From the NCBI GenBank assembly GCA_015654725.1, contig JAATGI010000027.1, positions 1-9,437 on the forward strand: DNA of 9,437 nt, given 5' to 3'. The notes beneath the pieces were generated by a model that worked only from the letters and a program-made list of their open reading frames with translations, searched no databases and was not told the DNA's origin. Both the position numbers and the translations under genes were made by a program. Source of the DNA: Rhodospirillales bacterium (lineage in GTDB: Bacteria; Pseudomonadota; Alphaproteobacteria; ATCC43930; CGMCC-115725). Each line of letters begins with the position of its first letter. Position 1 is the stretch's first letter. Shown here piece after piece: positions 5,712 through 9,437 of this stretch.

Positions 5712-7472
5712 ATGCCGTCGAAGCGTTTCTCGCTGGTTCTGGTCAAACCGTCGCATTACGACGATGACGGCTACGTCATCCAGTGGTGGCGTTCGGCGAT
5801 TCCGTCCAACACGCTGGCGGTTCTGAACGGGCTCGCGCTGGATTGCGACGAGCGCCGCGTCCTCGGCGCCGATGTCGCGATCGAGATTTCGGCCTATGAC
5901 GAGACCAACACCCGCATCCGGCCCAAGCGCATCGCGCGGCTGATCGGCCAGTCCCCCGGCCTGGTCTGTCTCGTCGGCGTGCAATCGAATCAATATCCGC
6001 GCGCCATGGATATCGGGCGCCAGCTTCGCGCGCTCGGGGTTCAGGTCGCGATCGGCGGCTTCCATGTCTCGGGCACGCTCGCCATGCTGCCGGGCATCCA
6101 GCCCGAGCTGCAGGCGGCGATGGATCTCGGCATTTCGCTGTTCGCGGGCGAGGCCGAGGGCCGGCTCGAGGAAGTGCTGCGCGACGCGTATCGCGGCGCG
6201 CTCAAGCCGCTTTACAATTACATGGACGACCTGCCGAACATCGCCGCGGTGCCGCTGCCGATTCTGCCGAAGACCAAGGTGGCGCGCTATAGCGGGCGAA
6301 TGACCGGTTTCGACGCCGGGCGCGGCTGCCCCTATCAATGCTCCTTTTGCACCATCATCAATGTTCAGGGCCGCGTCTCGCGCCGCCGCTCGCCCGACGA
6401 CATCGAGCGCATCGTGCGAGCCAATGTCGCGCAGGGCGTCAACCGCTTTTTCATCACCGACGATAATTTCGCGCGCAACAAGGATTGGGAACCGATCCTC
6501 GATCGGCTGATCCAGCTGCGCGAGGTCGAGAAGCTCGACATCAAATTCGTCATCCAGGTCGATACGCTGTGCCACCGGATTCCGCGCTTCATCGAGAAGG
6601 CCGGGCGCGCCGGCTGCAACCGCGTTTTCATCGGGCTGGAAAGCATCAATCCCGACGCGCTGATGGCGGCCAAGAAGCGGCAGAACCGCATCACCGAATA
6701 TCGCCAGATGATGCTGGATTGGAAAAAGGCCGGCGCCACCACTTATGCCGGCTACATCCTCGGCTTTCCCACCGACACGCCGGAATCGCTGTTGCGCGAT
6801 ATCGAAATCATCAAGCGCGAATTGCCGATCGACCTGTTGGAATTTTTCGTGCTCACGCCGCTGCCCGGCTCCGAGGATCATCAGAAACTGTTCAAGGCCG
6901 GCGCCTGGCTCGATCCCGATCTCAACAAATACGATCTCGAACATGTCACCGCGACCAACGCCGCGATGTCGCGCGAGGCGTGGGAGGCGACCTATTGGCA
7001 GGCGTGGCGCGCCTATTACTCGCCCGACCATATCGAACGCGTGATGCGCCGCGCCACCGCCACCGGGATCAGCCCCGGCAAGGTTCTGTTCCTGCTACTG
7101 TGGTTCCAGGGCTGCATCGAATTGGAGCGCGTCCACCCGCTCCAGGGCGGCTATTTCCGCCTCAAATACCGCCGAGACCGGCGGCCGGGCCTGGCGGTGG
7201 AAAACCCGCTCCTGTTCTATCCGCGCTATATCGCCGATCAGATGAGGAAGCATGTGCGCATGGCCGGGATGATCTGGCGCTTTAAGCGCGTCCGCCGGCG
7301 CATCAAACGCGATCCCAACGCCCGCGATTACATGGATGCGGCGCTGACGCCGGTGCTCGCGGACGAATTCGAATCCCACGAAATGTTCACGGTCAGCGCG
7401 GCTGCGGCGGCGGCGGTCGAGAAGCATCACAAGGATGAGCGCGCCCGCGCCAAGGTCACGGTGACGGCGTAA
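5712..7472 (+). CDS. Radical SAM protein with B12-binding-like N-terminal domain
   Basis: A 586-residue protein from ATG 5712. GTG 5700 would add four residues (MRGS), but the ATG is preceded by GGGGG and leads into a plausible family start, MPSKRFSLVLVKPSHYDDDG. Residues about 1-190 look like the Rossmann-type cobalamin-binding half found in B12-dependent radical SAM enzymes: a hydrophobic strand, PSNTLAVLNGL, and GGFHVSG at 115-121 followed by FAGEAEGRLEEVL. The DxHxxG B12-ligating motif is not seen, which is common in this subclass. The radical SAM core has the [4Fe-4S] motif C206-x3-C210-x2-C213 (GCPYQCSFC), then RVFIGLES, YILGFPTDTPES and LTPLPGSED. The C-terminal region of about 160 residues is basic. 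Reaction and substrate are unknown. It lies alone on its strand and ends 1 bp from the convergent neighbour. Confidence 0.9.
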   Translation: MPSKRFSLVLVKPSHYDDDGYVIQWWRSAIPSNTLAVLNGLALDCDERRVLGADVAIEISAYDETNTRIRPKRIARLIGQSPGLVCLVGVQSNQYPRAMDIGRQLRALGVQVAIGGFHVSGTLAMLPGIQPELQAAMDLGISLFAGEAEGRLEEVLRDAYRGALKPLYNYMDDLPNIAAVPLPILPKTKVARYSGRMTGFDAGRGCPYQCSFCTIINVQGRVSRRRSPDDIERIVRANVAQGVNRFFITDDNFARNKDWEPILDRLIQLREVEKLDIKFVIQVDTLCHRIPRFIEKAGRAGCNRVFIGLESINPDALMAAKKRQNRITEYRQMMLDWKKAGATTYAGYILGFPTDTPESLLRDIEIIKRELPIDLLEFFVLTPLPGSEDHQKLFKAGAWLDPDLNKYDLEHVTATNAAMSREAWEATYWQAWRAYYSPDHIERVMRRATATGISPGKVLFLLLWFQGCIELERVHPLQGGYFRLKYRRDRRPGLAVENPLLFYPRYIADQMRKHVRMAGMIWRFKRVRRRIKRDPNARDYMDAALTPVLADEFESHEMFTVSAAAAAAVEKHHKDERARAKVTVTA

Positions 7473-7473
7473 C

Positions 7474-8337
7474 TCAATAACGACCGGTCAGCGCCGCCAG
7501 CGTAAGCCGCCAGCTCCGCCGCGGATCGGGCCGCGTCACTAGGGCGGCAAAGACATCGTGGTTCGCGCGGCGCAGGCGGTTGAGATCGGCGGCGGCGAGC
7601 ACCGCCGGCAATAACGCCGGCAATGCCGCGCGCGGTACCTGCGACCGCAAGGCGCGCGCGGCGCCGAGATGAAATTCGGCGCGTTCGGCGATACGGCGGA
7701 CGATGGCCGCGAGTTGTGGCGACGGCTTGCCGGCGAACAGGGTCTCGAGATCGAAACCGGTTTCGTCGATCAGGGTTTGGGGCAAGATGTGGCGCCGCGT
7801 TCGCGCCAGATGGGGCGTGGCGCGCAACAGCCCCGCCAGGGCATAGGCGATCGCCGCGTGGCGCGCCGCCTCGGTCGCGTCCGGCGCCGTCACGCCGAGC
7901 GCCTCGAGGGTCAGGAATTGCAGCGGCGCCGCGCTCTCCTCGGCATAAGCTTCGAGCGCCGTGAGAGTCGCGGGCGATTCGTCGGCCAAATCGCGTTCGC
8001 GCGCCTCGATCAGCCGGGCGAAATGTTCCCGCGACAGGCCATGCCGCCGAATCGCGGCGGCCAGCGGCGTCAGCACCTCGTGTTTTCGCACCGCAGCATC
8101 GGTGGCGGCGGACTCGAGCCCTTCGCGCCACCATTGCAGCCGGATCTGACCCAGCACCGGCTGGCTGACGCTCTCGCGAACCTTGGCGATTTCGCGATTG
8201 AAGGCGTAGAGGGCCATGACCGCGTCGCGCCGTTCCGCAGGTGCGAACAAGGCCAGCAGATAGCGGTCGTGGTCGTGCCGCCGCAGCAATTCGGCGAGGT
8301 CATGGCCGGCGGGCGCGGTTTCGGCGATTGCTGGCAT
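7474..8337 (-). CDS. NDUFAF6-like protein of the squalene/phytoene synthase superfamily, lacking catalytic Asp motifs
   Basis: A 287-residue protein starting at ATG 8337-8335. It has the trans-prenyl synthase fold pattern but lacks both Asp-rich motifs. Where synthases have YAFCRxxDDxxDE, this has YAFNREIAKVRES (44-56). Where they have NxLRDVxED, it has GLLRATPHLA (169-178). The sequence instead tracks human NDUFAF6, a mitochondrial complex I assembly factor: RESVSQPVLGQIRLQWWRE (54-72), EARERDL (111-117), LEAYAEESAAPL (128-139), RATPH (172-176) and a C-terminus of the type SWR...Y. Prenyl transfer is therefore unlikely, and a respiratory-complex assembly role is inferred from homology only. 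No clear Shine-Dalgarno sequence precedes the start. It is transcribed divergently from the small membrane peptide operon and converges on the radical SAM gene. Databases would probably call it 'squalene/phytoene synthase family'. Confidence 0.85.
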   Translation of the reverse strand: MPAIAETAPAGHDLAELLRRHDHDRYLLALFAPAERRDAVMALYAFNREIAKVRESVSQPVLGQIRLQWWREGLESAATDAAVRKHEVLTPLAAAIRRHGLSREHFARLIEARERDLADESPATLTALEAYAEESAAPLQFLTLEALGVTAPDATEAARHAAIAYALAGLLRATPHLARTRRHILPQTLIDETGFDLETLFAGKPSPQLAAIVRRIAERAEFHLGAARALRSQVPRAALPALLPAVLAAADLNRLRRANHDVFAALVTRPDPRRSWRLTLAALTGRY

Positions 8338-8356
8338 GGGTCGCTATGTTTATGAT
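8328..8356 (+). promoter_or_regulatory. Candidate sigma-70-type promoter for the 8399-9028 operon
   Basis: TTGCTG (8328-8333) and TATGAT (8351-8356, one base from TATAAT) are separated by 17 bases. The predicted start lies near 8363, about 36 bases before the 8399 ATG. The -35 overlaps the first codons of the divergent NDUFAF6-like gene. The -10 is good and the -35 is weak. Confidence 0.4.
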
Positions 8357-8398
8357 GCGCGATCAACCTTCACGCCACAAACAACGAACGGGGGAACG

Positions 8399-8494
8399 AT
8401 GAAAAACCCATTGGACTCGCTGAGCCAGACCATCGTCTTGGGCTTTGTCCTGACGGTGATAATGGTGCTGGTCATTCACGCGATCGCGGCCTGA
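8399..8494 (+). CDS. Small single-helix membrane peptide (31 aa)
   Basis: A 31-codon frame, MKNPLDSLSQTIVLGFVL followed by TVIMVLVIHAIAA, with a strong ribosome-binding sequence (CGGGGGAACG, ending directly before the ATG). It has a short polar N-terminus with one Lys, then about 20 uninterrupted hydrophobic residues (12-31) forming one predicted membrane helix, with a single His at 28. It ends 18 bp before the PuuD-like gene, on the same strand, and no terminator lies between, so the two are probably co-transcribed. Single-helix peptides of this size often act as small subunits or stabilisers of membrane complexes, and the neighbour is the obvious partner; that is inference. I do not recognise a named family. 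Confidence 0.7.
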   Translation: MKNPLDSLSQTIVLGFVLTVIMVLVIHAIAA

Positions 8495-8512
8495 ACCGCA
8501 GGGGGAAACGCC

Positions 8513-9028
8513 ATGGAATGGACTGAAATCGTCTCCTATGCCTGGTGGACCTTCGCGTTCCGCTGGCTTCATGTCATCGCCGGCATCATGTGGATCGGCC
8601 ATCTCTGGTACTTCAATTTCACCCAGACGCCGACCATGCCGAAAATTCCGCAGGAATTACGGCCCGGCGTCGCGCGCTACATTCTGCCCGAGGCGCTGTT
8701 CTGGTTCCGCTGGGGCGCGATGCTGACCATCGTCACCGGCCTGATCGAGGCGGGGTTGTTGAAACGGCTGGACGATTATCTCGCGATCGGGCTGCCGCAG
8801 CACGACTCACACGCGGCCGCGATCGGCATCGGCATGTGGCTCGGCATCATCATGTGGGCCAATGTCTGGTTCATCATCTGGCCAAATCAGAAAAAGAATA
8901 TGGGCATCGTCCAAGTCACACCCGAGGAGCGCACCAGGGCCGCGCGCATCGCCGGCCTCGCCTCCCGCGTCAACACGATGCTGTCGATTCCCATGCTCTA
9001 TGGCATGACCTCGGTACATTTCTACTAA
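8513..9028 (+). CDS. PuuD-like four-helix membrane protein (urate hydroxylase N-terminal-domain family)
   Basis: A 171-residue membrane protein with four hydrophobic segments near residues 12-36, 62-83, 101-122 and 150-168. The first holds RWLHVIAGIMWIGHLWYFNF (17-36), with His20 and His30, a pattern shared by PuuD-type and other haem-linked membrane proteins such as CopD and HemJ. The overall sequence, including PEALFWFRWGAM and IMWANVWFIIWPNQKK, resembles the membrane domain of bacterial PuuD, which converts urate to 5-hydroxyisourate. Full PuuD is about 400 residues with a C-terminal cytochrome c domain. Here there is no CxxCH and the protein is much shorter, so urate hydroxylase activity should not be assumed. 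The start is set by GGGGGAAA (8501-8508) before ATG 8513. It lies downstream of the 31-residue peptide and upstream of a strong terminator. Confidence 0.8.
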   Translation: MEWTEIVSYAWWTFAFRWLHVIAGIMWIGHLWYFNFTQTPTMPKIPQELRPGVARYILPEALFWFRWGAMLTIVTGLIEAGLLKRLDDYLAIGLPQHDSHAAAIGIGMWLGIIMWANVWFIIWPNQKKNMGIVQVTPEERTRAARIAGLASRVNTMLSIPMLYGMTSVHFY

Positions 9029-9051
9029 TTCGAGGATCAATTCGGCGACGG

Positions 9052-9081
9052 GGGCGGGCTTCGGCCCGCCCTTTTCTTTTT
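9052..9081 (+). terminator. Intrinsic (rho-independent) terminator
   Basis: A perfect 8-bp stem GGGCGGGC / GCCCGCCC with a stable TTCG tetraloop, followed by TTTTCTTTTT (9072-9081). It lies 23 bp after the PuuD-like stop codon and insulates this operon from sodB. Confidence 0.93.
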
Positions 9082-9119
9082 GCCGCGACGCAACCAATCG
9101 CCGGCGGGGCTCGTTCTAT

Positions 9120-9142
9120 CGTCAGGTCCCTGTCCCCTGACG
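9120..9142 (+). promoter_or_regulatory. Inverted repeat in the sodB leader touching the ribosome-binding site
   Basis: CGTCAGG (9120-9126) and CCTGACG (9136-9142) form a perfect 7-bp stem around a 9-base loop. The last stem base is also the first base of the GAGG Shine-Dalgarno sequence (9142-9145), five bases before the sodB ATG. It could be an operator or a translational hairpin; the sequence does not decide between them. Confidence 0.45.
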
Positions 9143-9150
9143 AGGTTGCC

Positions 9151-9437
9151 ATGGCTTTTGAACTCCCGGCCCTGCCCTATGCCAAAGACGCGCTTGAGCC
9201 CCATATGTCCGCCAAGACGCTGGAATTCCACCACGGCAAGCATCACGCGGCTTATGTCAAAACGCTCAACGAGCTGATCCCCGCGAGCAAATTCGAGAAG
9301 CAGCCGCTTGAGGACGTGATCCGCGCCACCGCCGGCGATCCCGCCAAGGCGAGCCGGCTGATCTTCAACAATGCCTCCCAGGCCTGGAATCATGCCTTCT
9401 TCTGGCATTGCATGAAGCCCGGCGGCGGCGGCGCGCC
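9151..9437 (+). CDS. sodB: Superoxide dismutase, iron type (partial, runs off the window)
   Basis: The first 95 codons of a cytoplasmic Fe/Mn-family superoxide dismutase, which converts superoxide to oxygen and hydrogen peroxide. The N-terminus MAFELPALPYAKDALEPHMS is nearly that of E. coli SodB. The first metal ligand is His27, in LEFHHGKHHAAYV (24-36), with the gateway residues His31 and Tyr35. The second ligand is His81, in NNASQAWNHAFFW (73-85). Gln77 occupies the position of the E. coli FeSOD active-site glutamine (Gln69), pointing to the iron rather than the manganese subtype. The C-terminal domain, with the Asp and third His ligands, lies beyond 9437. GAGG at 9142-9145 supports ATG 9151. 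It is transcribed alone after a terminator, and the nearby inverted repeat may regulate it. Confidence 0.96.
   Translation, partial: MAFELPALPYAKDALEPHMSAKTLEFHHGKHHAAYVKTLNELIPASKFEKQPLEDVIRATAGDPAKASRLIFNNASQAWNHAFFWHCMKPGGGGA

Noticed and set aside
5491..5767. Short frames on both strands before the radical SAM gene
   Set aside because: No ribosome-binding site, no recognisable domain, and they overlap one another and the start of a real gene.
5598..7031. A 477-codon open frame antisense to the radical SAM gene
   Set aside because: It overlaps the radical SAM core on the opposite strand and shows only the low-complexity composition of a shadow frame.
7474..8337. Functional squalene or phytoene synthase (HpnC, HpnD or CrtB)
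   Set aside because: Both catalytic Asp motifs are missing and no hopanoid or carotenoid gene is adjacent.

Overview
The window reads as chromosomal DNA of a high-GC alphaproteobacterium. The UvrA carries the CPVSG zinc-module variant I associate with that class. A leftward gene resembles mitochondrial NDUFAF6, whose bacterial relatives are mainly alphaproteobacterial. A near-match to the alphaproteobacterial LexA box (GTTC-N7-GTTC) lies upstream of uvrA. The genus cannot be fixed from the sequence alone.

Layout, left to right. At 1-53 is the first 17 codons of a leftward gene, possibly an MFS transporter. At 54-270 is an intergenic region with two short dispersed repeats, a LexA-like box and a -10 element. 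At 271-3132 is a complete uvrA for nucleotide excision repair. At 3182-3949 is an orphan four-helix membrane protein whose base composition is clearly lower in GC than its neighbours. At 3984-5327 is a repeat-rich stretch: two composite palindromic repeats of about 370-390 bp, with 127 bp identical between them, flank a small SnoaL/NTF2-like gene (4365-4796), and a third, inverted partial copy follows. At 5328-5711 is a lower-GC non-coding region with several short hairpins. At 5712-7472 is a radical SAM protein with a B12-binding-like N-terminal half. It converges with only 1 bp to spare on a leftward NDUFAF6-like 'squalene/phytoene synthase family' protein (7474-8337) whose catalytic Asp motifs are gone. 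At 8399-9028 is a probable two-gene operon: a 31-residue single-helix membrane peptide and a 171-residue PuuD-like four-helix membrane protein, ended by a strong intrinsic terminator. At 9151 onward is the start of an iron-type superoxide dismutase (sodB), cut by the window edge.

Functional picture. These are mostly independent transcription units: DNA repair, a possible respiratory-complex assembly factor, a membrane haem-type protein and oxidative-stress defence. There is no defence island, prophage, CRISPR array or biosynthetic cluster. The most distinctive material is the nested palindromic repeat system. The copy upstream of uvrA looks like an 'empty' version of a hairpin that, in both copies around the SnoaL gene, carries an 81-bp second palindromic element in its loop. 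The next most interesting items are the NDUFAF6-like pseudoenzyme and the unannotated 31-residue membrane peptide.
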